Source: an uncultured Burkholderiales bacterium
GTDB lineage: Bacteria > Pseudomonadota > Gammaproteobacteria > Burkholderiales > Thiobacillaceae
NCBI GenBank assembly: GCA_938038385.1
Contig: CALHRD010000016.1
Coordinates: forward strand, 1 to 56,975
Length of the DNA stretch: 56,975 nucleotides
Reading direction: 5' to 3'
The position numbers and the translations under genes are program-made. This document shows, piece by piece, positions 28,437 through 35,274 of this stretch (its first letter is position 1; each line of letters starts with the position of its first letter). The notes below the pieces were generated by a model, which made no database searches, was not told the DNA's origin, and saw nothing but the letters and a program-made list of their open reading frames with translations.

Positions 28437-29615
28437 ATGCGCTGTCCGCTGCTGCTCACCGTCCTGCGCGAACCCGCGCGCATGACCCGGCTCGACCTCG
28501 CCGCCTGGGATCGCCTGCTGCCGCAGGCGCACGCGGCGGGGTTGCTCGCCCGGCTGGCGGTGCTGGCCGACGGCCTCGGCCTGACGGCCGACCTGCCGGC
28601 ACCGGTCAAGCCGCACCTCACCGCCGCCCGCACCCTGGCGGAGCGCCAGCATCGGGCTGTGCTGTGGGAGGCGCACAAGCTCGATGCCGCCCTGGCGTCC
28701 CTGGGTGTCCCCGTCCTGCTGCTGAAGGGCGCGGCCTACGTCCTGGGCGATCTGCCGCCGGCGCGCGGCCGGCTCTTCAGTGACATCGACATCCTGGTGC
28801 CCAAGGCCGCGCTCGGCGCCGTCGAGGCGCAACTCATGCTCAACGGCTGGCATGCCACCAACCATAGCGACTACGACCAGCGCTACTACCGCGAGTGGAT
28901 GCACGAGCTGCCGCCGATGACCCACCTGCGTCGTGGCAGCCACCTGGACGTGCACCACAACCTGCTGCCGGAGACGGCGCGTCTGCAGACGCGGCCCGAC
29001 CGGGTCATCGCGGCATCGACACCGCTTGCCGGCCACCGCTGCCTGCGCCTGCCCTGCCTGGAGGACCTCGTCCTGCACTCGGCCACCCACCTCTTCCACG
29101 AGGGGGAATGGGGGCACGGACTGCGCGACCTCGCCGATCTCGACGCCTTGTTGCGCCTGGGGATGCAGCGGCCGAGCTGGTGGGCCGGACTGCTGGCGCG
29201 GGCGCATGCGCTCAACCTCGCCCATCCCCTGGCGCTCGCCCTGCGCTATGCCCACCGGCTGCTCGCCACCCCCGTGTCCGCCGACGTACTCACCGAACTC
29301 GGCTGCAACGCAGGTCGGCAACCCCTTGCCGACGCCGTGGTACGAGGGCATAAGGATGAGCCCCCGCACGCACCAAGCCCTCCGCGCCGCCCCCTGCCAT
29401 GGCCGGTCTTCTCGACGCGCCTGCCCTGGCTGTGGCGCGACGCCCTGTTCCTGCGCGGTTTCTCGGCGGCCCATGCCGATTGCGCGCTGCCGGGCACAGC
29501 GCTCGCCACCTTCCTGCTCTACGTCCGCGCCCATGCCCTGCGCATGCCGCTCAGACTGCTGCTGCCGCACCTGCTCTACAAGGCCGTGCAGGGTAAAGCG
29601 ACGACTGGCCCCTGA
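28437..29615 (+). CDS. Nucleotidyltransferase family protein (NTP_transf_5-like)
   Basis: 392 residues from ATG 28437, four bases after the kinase gene stop. The nucleotidyltransferase core is seen in PVLLLKGAAYVLGDLP and RGRLFSDIDILVPKAAL, with the metal-binding D116-x-D118, followed by a helical His-rich region (HLDVHHN, LEDLVLHSATHLFHEGEWG). This is the pattern of the uncharacterised NTP_transf_5 (PF14907-type) family. Such proteins are found with HprK-like kinases in phosphorylated lasso-peptide clusters of the paeninodin type and with HPr-rel-A kinases. Donor nucleotide and acceptor are unknown. No terminator follows directly; the 19-bp motif and sigma54 promoter of the next gene begin 18 bases on. 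Confidence 0.8.
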   Translation: MRCPLLLTVLREPARMTRLDLAAWDRLLPQAHAAGLLARLAVLADGLGLTADLPAPVKPHLTAARTLAERQHRAVLWEAHKLDAALASLGVPVLLLKGAAYVLGDLPPARGRLFSDIDILVPKAALGAVEAQLMLNGWHATNHSDYDQRYYREWMHELPPMTHLRRGSHLDVHHNLLPETARLQTRPDRVIAASTPLAGHRCLRLPCLEDLVLHSATHLFHEGEWGHGLRDLADLDALLRLGMQRPSWWAGLLARAHALNLAHPLALALRYAHRLLATPVSADVLTELGCNAGRQPLADAVVRGHKDEPPHAPSPPRRPLPWPVFSTRLPWLWRDALFLRGFSAAHADCALPGTALATFLLYVRAHALRMPLRLLLPHLLYKAVQGKATTGP

Positions 29616-29632
29616 CGAAGGTGGACCGATGT

Positions 29633-29651
29633 TGTCGATATTTTTTACACT
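29633..29651 (+). promoter_or_regulatory. 19-bp motif, copy 1, upstream of the exported-protein gene
   Basis: TGTCGATATTTTTTACACT, an AT-rich site in GC-rich surroundings. It lies 61 bases before the -24 element of the sigma54 promoter, a plausible place for an enhancer-binding activator, and recurs at 32440-32458 (+) and 26902-26920 (-). Confidence 0.65.
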
Positions 29652-29680
29652 TCCGCCCGGAGCGATTCGGCCTTGTGCTG

Positions 29681-29695
29681 CAAATCATTGATTTG
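29681..29695. promoter_or_regulatory. Dyad CAAATCATTGATTTG
   Basis: Seven-base perfect arms around one central base, 17 bases upstream of the -24 GG of the sigma54 promoter. It could bind IHF-like or regulator dimers; no protein can be named. Confidence 0.5.
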
Positions 29696-29711
29696 CTTAT
29701 TGACCTGGACA

Positions 29712-29727
29712 AGGCATGATACTTGCT
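29712..29727 (+). promoter_or_regulatory. Sigma54 (-24/-12) promoter
   Basis: AGGCATGATACTTGCT matches the RpoN consensus (TGGCACG-N4-TTGCW) at all but two specified positions. GG (29713-29714) and GC (29725-29726) are separated by exactly 10 bases as required. Transcription would start near 29738, about 23 bases before the ATG at 29761, with gAAGG as the ribosome site. Confidence 0.7.
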
Positions 29728-29760
29728 TGTGTAGCAGCACTCATCCAGTGAAGGTGCACC

Positions 29761-30441
29761 ATGGACCCACGACACGACCCCAAACTCACCCCGCCGCCCG
29801 TCGACGAGACACGCCGGCGTCTGGCCAAGGCCGGCCTGGCAGCCCCCGCCGTGCTGGGCGTGCTCGCCAGCCGACCGGTGCTCGGCCAGTCCCTGCACAA
29901 CTGCACGCCCTCCGGGCACATCTCCGGTTTTGCCTCGCCGAACCCCAACGGCACGATCTGTTCTAACTCAGGCCAACCGCCCAGTTACTATGCCGGCAAC
30001 AAAGGCAATTGGCCGGTCGGCACTTATTTCATCAACAACAATGGCGGCGTCCGGCTTTTCAGGAACGCCCCTGCCACGCTCGGCGTGTTGTTCGCCGACG
30101 CCTATCAGAGGCGCAACACGAGCAACGGCAATCTCAATCCCGCCACGGTTTGGGACGTACTGAAGGGCTTCCCGGTCAACAGCACGACGGGCGCCCCCCT
30201 CGCCAACCAGGTCCTGGAGGCCAAATCCGGCTTCGATACCGACCTGAGCCTGGGCGCCGAGGCGGTGGCGGCAGTGATGAACGCCCTCAAGAACTACCCC
30301 TCCGGATTCCCTATTTCGCCCCAGATGGTGGTTAAGATGTTCAACAATGTCGTGGTATCCGGCGGCCTGGACCCGGTGACCAGTACCGCCACCTGGAATG
30401 CCGCCGAGGTAAAGGCGTATTTCCAGAGCCTGCATACCTGA
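29761..30441 (+). CDS. Exported protein of unknown function, likely client of the PqqD/kinase/nucleotidyltransferase genes
   Basis: 226 residues. The N-terminus has a Tat-like leader: TRRRLAKAG at 17-25, a hydrophobic stretch (~25-39), and likely cleavage around ASRPVLG-QS (~42). The mature part has two cysteines (C48, C66), a Gly/Asn/Ser/Pro-rich segment (SPNPNGTICSNSG, FINNNGG) and a helical C-terminal half. No PEP-CTERM tail and no enzyme motif are visible. It is not part of the upstream operon: it has its own sigma54 promoter, dyad and 19-bp motif, and ends at a strong terminator. Its position, the leader and the three enzyme genes upstream make it a candidate substrate. I do not recognise the mature domain. 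Confidence 0.8.
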   Translation: MDPRHDPKLTPPPVDETRRRLAKAGLAAPAVLGVLASRPVLGQSLHNCTPSGHISGFASPNPNGTICSNSGQPPSYYAGNKGNWPVGTYFINNNGGVRLFRNAPATLGVLFADAYQRRNTSNGNLNPATVWDVLKGFPVNSTTGAPLANQVLEAKSGFDTDLSLGAEAVAAVMNALKNYPSGFPISPQMVVKMFNNVVVSGGLDPVTSTATWNAAEVKAYFQSLHT

Positions 30442-30461
30442 CGGCCTTGGTCATGACGTTC

Positions 30462-30489
30462 AAAAACCCCGCCTCGCGGGGTTTTTTTT
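30462..30489 (+). terminator. Strong intrinsic terminator (bidirectional)
   Basis: AAAACCCCGC (30463-30472) pairs with GCGGGGTTTT (30476-30485) around CTC, followed by T to 30489. With A-runs on the left it also serves fbp, which converges from the right. Confidence 0.92.
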
Positions 30490-30512
30490 ATTCCCAACAC
30501 AGACAGCGCGCT

Positions 30513-31520
30513 TTAGACGGAAGCGTGATAGCTCACCACCGTCTCCACCTCGTTCCTTGACCCCAGGATCACTGGCACACGCTGGTGCAGGCTCTCCGGC
30601 TTAATCTCCAGGATGCGCGCGTAGCCGGTCGAGGCCGAGCCGCCGGCCTGCTCGACGATCATGCCCATGGGGTTGGCCTCGTACATCAGGCGCAGCTTGC
30701 CGGGCTTGCTGAGGTCCTTCGTGTCGCGCGGGTACATGAAGATGCCGCCGCGCGTGAGGATGCGGTGCACCTCGGCCACCATGCTCGCCACCCAGCGCAT
30801 GTTGAAGTCCTTGCCGCGCGGACCCTCCTTGCCCGCCAGGCACTCCTCCACGTAACGCTGCACCGGCGGCTCCCAGAAGCGGCGGTTGGAGGCGTTGATG
30901 GCGAATTCGCGCGTGTCCTCGGGGATGGTCATGTTGGGGTGGGTGAGGATGAACTCGCCTACCTCGCGGTCCAGGGTGAAGCCGTTGACGCCATGGCCAA
31001 GGGTCAGCACCAGCATGGTGGAGGAGCCATACAGCGCGTAGCCGGCGCACACCTGCTGTGTGCCCGGCTGCAGGAAGTCCTCCACGGCCGCCGGCCGGTT
31101 GGGGCGCGGCGCGCGCAGGATGGAGAAGATGCTGCCCACCGAGATGTTGACGTCCACGTTGCTGGAGCCGTCGAGCGGGTCGAACAGCAACAGGTACTTA
31201 CCGAGCGGATACTTGTCCGGGATGGCGTAAGGCTCGTCCATCTCCTCGGAGGCCATGCCCGCGAGGTGGCCGGCCCACTCGTTGGAGCGGATCATGATCT
31301 CGTTGGAGATGACGTCCAGTTTCTTCTGCACCTCGCCCTGCACGTTCTGGCTCTCCAGCGCGCCCATGATGCCGATGAGCGCCCCCTTGTTCACGGCGTT
31401 GGAGATGGCCTTGCAGGCGGTGACGATGTCGTTGAGCAGGCTGGTGAAGTCGCCGGTCGCGCCGGGGATGCGACGCTGCTCCTCGATGATGAACTGGGTC
31501 AGGGTGGTGCCGGTGTGCAT
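30513..31520 (-). CDS. fbp: Fructose-1,6-bisphosphatase class I
   Basis: Gluconeogenic / Calvin-cycle enzyme hydrolysing fructose-1,6-bisphosphate. It has 335 residues, the family length. Metal-binding acidic residues are at SEEMDEP (~91-97) and in DPLDGSSN (114-121); the substrate-binding [13 protein letters not shown] and [12 protein letters not shown] segments follow. The ATG at 31520 is preceded by GCGAGG. A perfect dyad (31538-31550) lies just upstream in an AT-rich leader region. It ends at the terminator shared with the exported-protein gene. No RuBisCO or phosphoribulokinase gene is in the window, so an autotrophic role is only possible. Confidence 0.97.
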   Translation of the reverse strand: MHTGTTLTQFIIEEQRRIPGATGDFTSLLNDIVTACKAISNAVNKGALIGIMGALESQNVQGEVQKKLDVISNEIMIRSNEWAGHLAGMASEEMDEPYAIPDKYPLGKYLLLFDPLDGSSNVDVNISVGSIFSILRAPRPNRPAAVEDFLQPGTQQVCAGYALYGSSTMLVLTLGHGVNGFTLDREVGEFILTHPNMTIPEDTREFAINASNRRFWEPPVQRYVEECLAGKEGPRGKDFNMRWVASMVAEVHRILTRGGIFMYPRDTKDLSKPGKLRLMYEANPMGMIVEQAGGSASTGYARILEIKPESLHQRVPVILGSRNEVETVVSYHASV

Positions 31521-31537
31521 GGGGGCCTCGCTGGAAT

Positions 31538-31550
31538 ATTAGTGACTAAT
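31538..31550. promoter_or_regulatory. Dyad ATTAGTGACTAAT upstream of fbp
   Basis: Perfect 6-bp arms around one base, 18 bases before the fbp start and inside an AT-rich stretch (31535-31580) that probably holds the fbp promoter. Candidate operator; LysR-type regulators (e.g. CbbR) prefer T-N11-A sites, so no assignment is made. Confidence 0.4.
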
Positions 31551-31585
31551 GAATTTTATCATGGCATCGATAATATTTATCCTAG

Positions 31586-31615
31586 ATCCGTGTCGATGCT
31601 GCCAGTCGCCTTGTA
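31586..31615 (-). repeat. REP-like family 2, partial copy
   Basis: ATCCGTGTCGATGCTGCC and the following CGCCTTGTAGGTCG match, in reverse, the tail of the repeats at 1-62 and 46188-46248; the palindromic head is missing. The rest of the fbp-ankyrin gap (31551-31776) shows no gene. Confidence 0.65.
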
Positions 31616-31729
31616 GGTCGAGATCAACACGGATTAAGGTTTATGCAATGCCACGGACACCGAGTCGGGTGCGGCGCAGACGAAAGTGGGCAGAGGATAG
31701 CCGACCCGCGAAGTGCCGAAAAAGCCGCA

Positions 31730-31754
31730 GGGCGGCATGCCCATGCCGCCGATT
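31730..31754. repeat. Palindromic 25-bp element, copy 1
   Basis: Core GGCGGCATG-CC-CATGCCGCC with flanking bases; the same 25 bases occur at 33741-33765. Both are intergenic. Confidence 0.75.
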
Positions 31755-31776
31755 TACATCAAACCCACGCACAGGC

Positions 31777-31817
31777 TTGCATCGGTCCAATACTTGATTA
31801 AAATACTCGTGTATTTT
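31777..31817 (+). promoter_or_regulatory. Promoter and hairpin in front of the ankyrin gene
   Basis: TTGCAT (31777-31782), 16 bases, TAAAAT (31799-31804). Overlapping the -10 and start region, AAAATAC (31800-31806) and GTATTTT (31811-31817) form a perfect 7-bp dyad around TCGT, ending 3 bases before the AGGAGG ribosome site. Could be an operator. Confidence 0.5.
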
Positions 31818-31834
31818 TACCAGGAGGATGCCCC

Positions 31835-32416
31835 ATGACCGCAGAACTGATGGTCGCCGCCCAGGCCGGCGATACCGCCCGTATTCACGCCCTGCTGGAG
31901 GCGGGCGCCGACCCGAACTGGGCCGACGAAAATGGGGTGACCCCCCTGATGGCGGCCGCCCATGTCGGTCACCTGGAGGCCGTGCAGGCCCTCATCGCCG
32001 CCGGTGCCGACGTCAACGCGCGCGATGCCAACGACTTCACCGCCCTGTTCAAGGCCGCGCACAACGCCGAGCTGGACTGCGGCTTCGCCCCAGTCGTGCA
32101 GGCCCTGGTGGACGCCGGTGCCGACGTCAACGCCCGCATCTTTTACGGTCTCACCCCGCTGATGCTGGCCGCCGGCGGCGGCGAGGGCGCGGTATGCGAG
32201 GTCCTGCTCAACGCCGGGGCGGACGTCAACGCCACCAACGACGGCGGTCGCACGGCGCTCGCCATGGCCAAGGAAAGGCACTGGGTGGACGTCATCAACC
32301 TGCTGCACGAGGCCACCGGCTACGTGCCGGAGACCGAGGGCGCCTGCTCCAGCACCGGCCGCAAGGGCCCCAGCGAGGCCAAGGTGGTCAATTTCATGAA
32401 GCGGCCGCTGCACTGA
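31835..32416 (+). CDS. Ankyrin-repeat protein
   Basis: 193 residues made almost entirely of about four to five ankyrin repeats, each with the TPLMAAA / G(A)DVNAR pattern (e.g. GVTPLMAAAHVGHLEAVQAL, AGADVNARDANDFTALFKAA). There is no signal peptide, so it is probably cytosolic. The last 30 residues are unrelated and polar. A strong AGGAGG lies 9 bases before the ATG. Ankyrin proteins mediate protein contacts; no partner is encoded beside it, and the next 600 bases hold repeats and a gene remnant. Confidence 0.9.
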   Translation: MTAELMVAAQAGDTARIHALLEAGADPNWADENGVTPLMAAAHVGHLEAVQALIAAGADVNARDANDFTALFKAAHNAELDCGFAPVVQALVDAGADVNARIFYGLTPLMLAAGGGEGAVCEVLLNAGADVNATNDGGRTALAMAKERHWVDVINLLHEATGYVPETEGACSSTGRKGPSEAKVVNFMKRPLH

Positions 32417-32439
32417 CATACCTCCGCCGATCAAACGAC

Positions 32440-32458
32440 TGTCGGATTTTTTTACACT
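32440..32458 (+). promoter_or_regulatory. 19-bp motif, copy 2, after the ankyrin gene
   Basis: TGTCGGATTTTTTTACACT, same site as at 29633-29651. No sigma54-type element and no intact gene follow; the nearest downstream coding trace is the remnant at 32831. Confidence 0.6.
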
Positions 32459-32598
32459 GACCGGCAGCGAGGGAGGCCGGTCTTCAGGCCGACGATCGGT
32501 CGATGACACGATGCGGCGGCAGGACCCCGCTCCGCGGTGCGACGTACCTTCGCAGGGCGGTAATCCTTCTCCCCCCTGATGTCTCGCGGAGCGTCGGG

Positions 32599-32761
32599 CC
32601 AACGGACATGGCGACGCCACCCCGAGGCATGAATGCCGCCTTGTCCGTTCCCTCTCCCCTCCGGCCCTCTCTCCCGGCCTCTCTCCCTGAGGGAGAGAGG
32701 AGGGTCGAGCCTCCCCCCCACGGGGGGAGGGGTCGGGGGTGGGGGTGGGGGGGAGGGGTTG
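32599..32761 (-). repeat. Hairpin-ended dispersed repeat (family 1), copy C (truncated)
   Basis: Same hairpin end (AACGGACATGGCGAC at 32601-32615 and the matching CCTTGTCCGTT arm) and the same CTCTCTCCCTGAGGGAGAG block as copy B. It stops after the G-rich run and lacks the GACTTTCACG end. Confidence 0.82.
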
Positions 32762-32773
32762 ATGCCAATCTCG

Positions 32774-32822
32774 GGACATCCATTTACAAACCCACAAACC
32801 CGGACATCCATTTACAAACCCA
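32774..32822 (+). repeat. 21-bp direct repeat, two units
   Basis: Units 32774-32794 and 32802-32822 are identical (GGACATCCATTTACAAACCC plus A), 7 bases apart, right at the junction between repeat copy C and the gene remnant. May mark an insertion or deletion scar. Confidence 0.7.
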
Positions 32823-32830
32823 AGGACCCC

Positions 32831-33037
32831 ACCCTGCAAAGCGACGGCAGCAAACATTATTCATTCGAGCTGTTTCACAAGCTGGCCACTATCCCCTTCC
32901 TGCCGAATCGCGCTCTCATCTTCGTACGCAACAACCAGAGCTTTCATGGGGTGGAGCCCATCACGCTGCCCAATCCGGAACGCCACCTCGTGATCAACAA
33001 TATCCGCATGGCCACCCCACAGGCTGCGAAAATATAG
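32831..33037 (+). pseudogene. C-terminal remnant, possibly of a 2-oxoglutarate/Fe(II) oxygenase-like protein
   Basis: About 68 codons ending in a stop, reading SKHYSFELFHKLATIPFLP, then NRALIFVRNNQSFHGVEPI and LPNPERHLVINNIRM. The order 'NRAL.F......SFHGV.PI' resembles the end of Fe(II)/2OG dioxygenase domains, where the second metal-binding His is in the HGV segment. No start, no N-terminal domain and no first HxD motif exist; the frame runs back into repeat DNA. I therefore read it as a decayed or truncated gene. The family call is tentative. Confidence 0.5.
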
Positions 33038-33053
33038 CAAATGGCGTGGCCAA

Positions 33054-33551
33054 ATGAAGGTTGACCTCTACCCCCCGGAGGCCTACGACAGAAACTTGGC
33101 TCTCAAAGTCCCTCCGCTCCTCGTGTTCGCGCTGCTCTACGCCATCCGCCACCTGCTCATCGTCTTCCTGGCCTACAACCCCAGCCCCAGGCTGGGCGCG
33201 GCCTTTGCCTTTCTGCAGCCGCTGGCCGAGCCCTGGTTCGTGGCGGCGGACCTGCCGGCGTTGTTGGTGCTGCTGGCCTGGTGGCAGCGGCAACCGGCAG
33301 CCAGGGTTTTTTGGCGGCGGGTATGGCATTCCGGGCGTGCATTGCTCACCGCCACCCTGCTCATCCAGTTCGCCCTGCTCGCTCATGCGCAGGGGCTGCG
33401 GTTGTGGGAGGCGTACTACCTGACCCAGGCCGAGCGCTTGGCTATCGTCTCCCTGGGGCTGAATCTGCTGTTCGTCTATTACCTGTGGCGCTCGCCGCGG
33501 GTGGGCGACACCTTCGCCGACTTCCCAAGCCCGCCGAAGTCCGCCATCTGA
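33054..33551 (+). CDS. Small integral membrane protein, DUF2919-like
   Basis: 165 residues with four likely membrane segments (about 20-40, 60-78, 93-112, 128-146). The N-terminus PPEAYDRNLALKVPPLLVFALLYAIRHLLI matches what I recall of DUF2919 proteins: a short polar start with Y-D, then hydrophobic helices with an Arg. No function is known for the family. The ATG at 33054 has no strong ribosome site. It stands alone between a gene remnant and 370 bases without a gene. Confidence 0.7.
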   Translation: MKVDLYPPEAYDRNLALKVPPLLVFALLYAIRHLLIVFLAYNPSPRLGAAFAFLQPLAEPWFVAADLPALLVLLAWWQRQPAARVFWRRVWHSGRALLTATLLIQFALLAHAQGLRLWEAYYLTQAERLAIVSLGLNLLFVYYLWRSPRVGDTFADFPSPPKSAI

Positions 33552-33740
33552 GAGTTGCCCTCCACGAAACCCCGCCCGCGTGTGACCGCCTTTGGGGTCG
33601 CTCTTTGTTTTGCGTGAGGGTCTTGCGCGCTGCAATGCGCGGGCAGATCGCAGAATTACGGCTCGCGCACCCCTTGGCGTAACCGATGCGGCGGCATGTC
33701 CTCGTCCTTGGGCCGCGAACCCAGGGCAGTGACTTTCTCG

Positions 33741-33765
33741 GGCGGCATGCCCATGCCGCCGATTG
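33741..33765. repeat. Palindromic 25-bp element, copy 2, in a 370-base gene-free stretch
   Basis: Identical to 31730-31754 (core GGCGGCATGCCCATGCCGCC). The surrounding 33552-33928 has no believable gene on either strand; short open frames there have no ribosome sites and odd composition. Confidence 0.75.
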
Positions 33766-33928
33766 CACGACCGGAATCGAGGCTTCAGCAGGGATTGATC
33801 GTCCTGCGGCGGCTCAGCCCGCCGCCAGCGGCCACACCGCCCGACCCGCGGCAGATGGCATCCAACCGGTTCGCCCGGAGGTCGAGCGCCTCTTTTGCGC
33901 TGATTTCGGCCCGGCGCGGGACCGGCCC

Positions 33929-34345
33929 TTACTCGACCTTCGCCTGCCAGCGCAGCCACGCGCGCAGACGGCGGAAGTCGTCGGGGTGCAGGCTGTCGGG
34001 GTAGAGGGCGAGACTGTGCGTCTGGCCTTGTGCGCGGTAGGCGAGTAGGCACAGCCAGGGGGTGACGCTACTGCGCGGTAGGAGCGCCGCCGCTTGCCAG
34101 TCCTCGCCGCCGGCGCGCAGCTCCAGGCTGCCGTCGCCGTTCAGGCGCAGGGCGACGACCGCGGGCCGGCGCCAGGCCCGCCAGGCGATGAAGACGGCAA
34201 ACAGGGCTGCGGTAACGCTGCCGCCGGGTGGCAGGTCGGCCAGGCCGATGGCGATGACAGCCAGAAGGGCGATGCCGACGAGGACCAAACGTTGCAGGCG
34301 GGAGGGTCTGATCCGCACGACGCAGGGCGGTTCGGTGTTGGGCAT
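33929..34345 (-). CDS. YgfX (CptA)-like membrane protein
   Basis: 138 residues with two adjacent membrane helices (about 20-37 and 42-58), a WRAWRR turn, then a small beta-rich domain with LRLNGDGSLELRAG and SLALYPDSLHPDDFRRLRAWLRW. This is the layout of YgfX, the SdhE partner sometimes described as the toxin CptA. No sdhE-like gene is in the window, which is unusual for enterics but common in betaproteobacteria, where the gene often sits elsewhere. Assignment rests on topology and the C-terminal DDFRRLR-LR segment. Confidence 0.7.
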   Translation of the reverse strand: MPNTEPPCVVRIRPSRLQRLVLVGIALLAVIAIGLADLPPGGSVTAALFAVFIAWRAWRRPAVVALRLNGDGSLELRAGGEDWQAAALLPRSSVTPWLCLLAYRAQGQTHSLALYPDSLHPDDFRRLRAWLRWQAKVE

Positions 34346-34397
34346 CGTCTGCGGTTCCGCGGGCAGTGCGGTCCGGAGTTTTGCGGTAGGGTGCCGT

Positions 34398-34516
34398 CAG
34401 CGTGAAAGTCGGCGCAGCCGACTCTTGAAGCCCCCCTCTCCCAGCGGGAGAGGGGGCGGGGGTGAGGGAAAGGACGCAGCCACTTTCATCCTCTGGAATG
34501 GCTTGGCCCATGTCCG
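34398..34516 (+). repeat. Hairpin-ended dispersed repeat (family 1), copy D (short, diverged)
   Basis: Starts GTGAAAGTCGGCGCAGCCGACTC like copy A, has one CCCTCTCCC/GGGAGAGGG stem instead of two, and ends with a diverged CCCATGTCCGT. It touches the stop codon of the Uma2-family gene at 34517. Confidence 0.7.
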
Positions 34517-35095
34517 TCAGGCCGTGGCGAACTCGACGTCCTCGTGGATGCTGTCCAGCGTGAGCGTCACGCCGACGCTGGCGAGCGAGACCTCGCCCGC
34601 GGGGCCGTAGGATTGGGGCACCCAGCGCCCGTCGGCCTCGCGGCTAAAGAGGTCCATGTGGCGGCGATCCTGCTCGACCAGCAGGACCTCCTGCAGGGTG
34701 TCGATCATGCGGCAGATCTCGAACTTGCGGCCGCGGTCATAGGCGGCGGTGGATTCGGACAGCACCTCCACGATCAGCCTGGGGAAGTGCTTGTGGCTAT
34801 CGGCTTCGGGACTGCGGTCGCGCGGGTCGCAGGTGACCATGAGATCAGGGTAGAAGACGGCGTCGGCCGCATCGACCCGCAATTTCATGTCTGTAATGTT
34901 AATGCGGCAGGGGCCGCCGCGCAGGGCGCTGCGTAAACCGACGGCAGTGTTGAGCGCAATCGTGTTGGGCGCATCGCTTGCGCCGGTCGTGGCGCAGACC
35001 TCGCCCTGCAGGTATTCGTGGCGTTCGGCCTGGCCGGCCTCCCAGACCAGGTAGTCGTCGATCGTGAATGCGGGGCTTTGTTGCGGCGCGCCCAT
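34517..35095 (-). CDS. Uma2-family protein (DUF820, PD-(D/E)XK-like)
   Basis: 192 residues from the ATG at 35095, preceded by GGAGACAGG; an in-frame ATG at 35152 would add 19 residues. Family features: FTIDDYLVWEAGQAERHEYLQGEV, then YPDLMVTCDPRD and PRLIVEVLSESTAAYDRGRKFE. The last two supply the D and E-x-(V/L) acidic residues of a PD-(D/E)XK nuclease-like core, with the lysine in RGRKFE. Uma2 proteins are abundant in cyanobacteria and scattered elsewhere, with unknown physiological role. Its patchy spread and repeat-rich surroundings suggest acquisition by transfer (inference). Confidence 0.85.
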   Translation of the reverse strand: MGAPQQSPAFTIDDYLVWEAGQAERHEYLQGEVCATTGASDAPNTIALNTAVGLRSALRGGPCRINITDMKLRVDAADAVFYPDLMVTCDPRDRSPEADSHKHFPRLIVEVLSESTAAYDRGRKFEICRMIDTLQEVLLVEQDRRHMDLFSREADGRWVPQSYGPAGEVSLASVGVTLTLDSIHEDVEFATA

Positions 35096-35274
35096 CGTCC
35101 TGTCTCCGAACTTGCCGTTGAGCTTGCTGTTTTGCTCAGTATAGCCGTTCATGGCCGTCCGACCGCCCGTGCCAGGCAAGTCGCCCGTGGCGACCATGTA
35201 CGGTCGTGCTCTCCCACCCTCTACCCCGCCCGCGGGGGTGGGGCGCGTCACGATTGCATGTCCACATCCCGCGT

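Noticed and set aside
33552-33928. Small genes in the gap after the DUF2919-like gene
   Set aside because: Short open frames exist on both strands but have Arg/Pro-rich translations, no ribosome sites and no recognisable domain.
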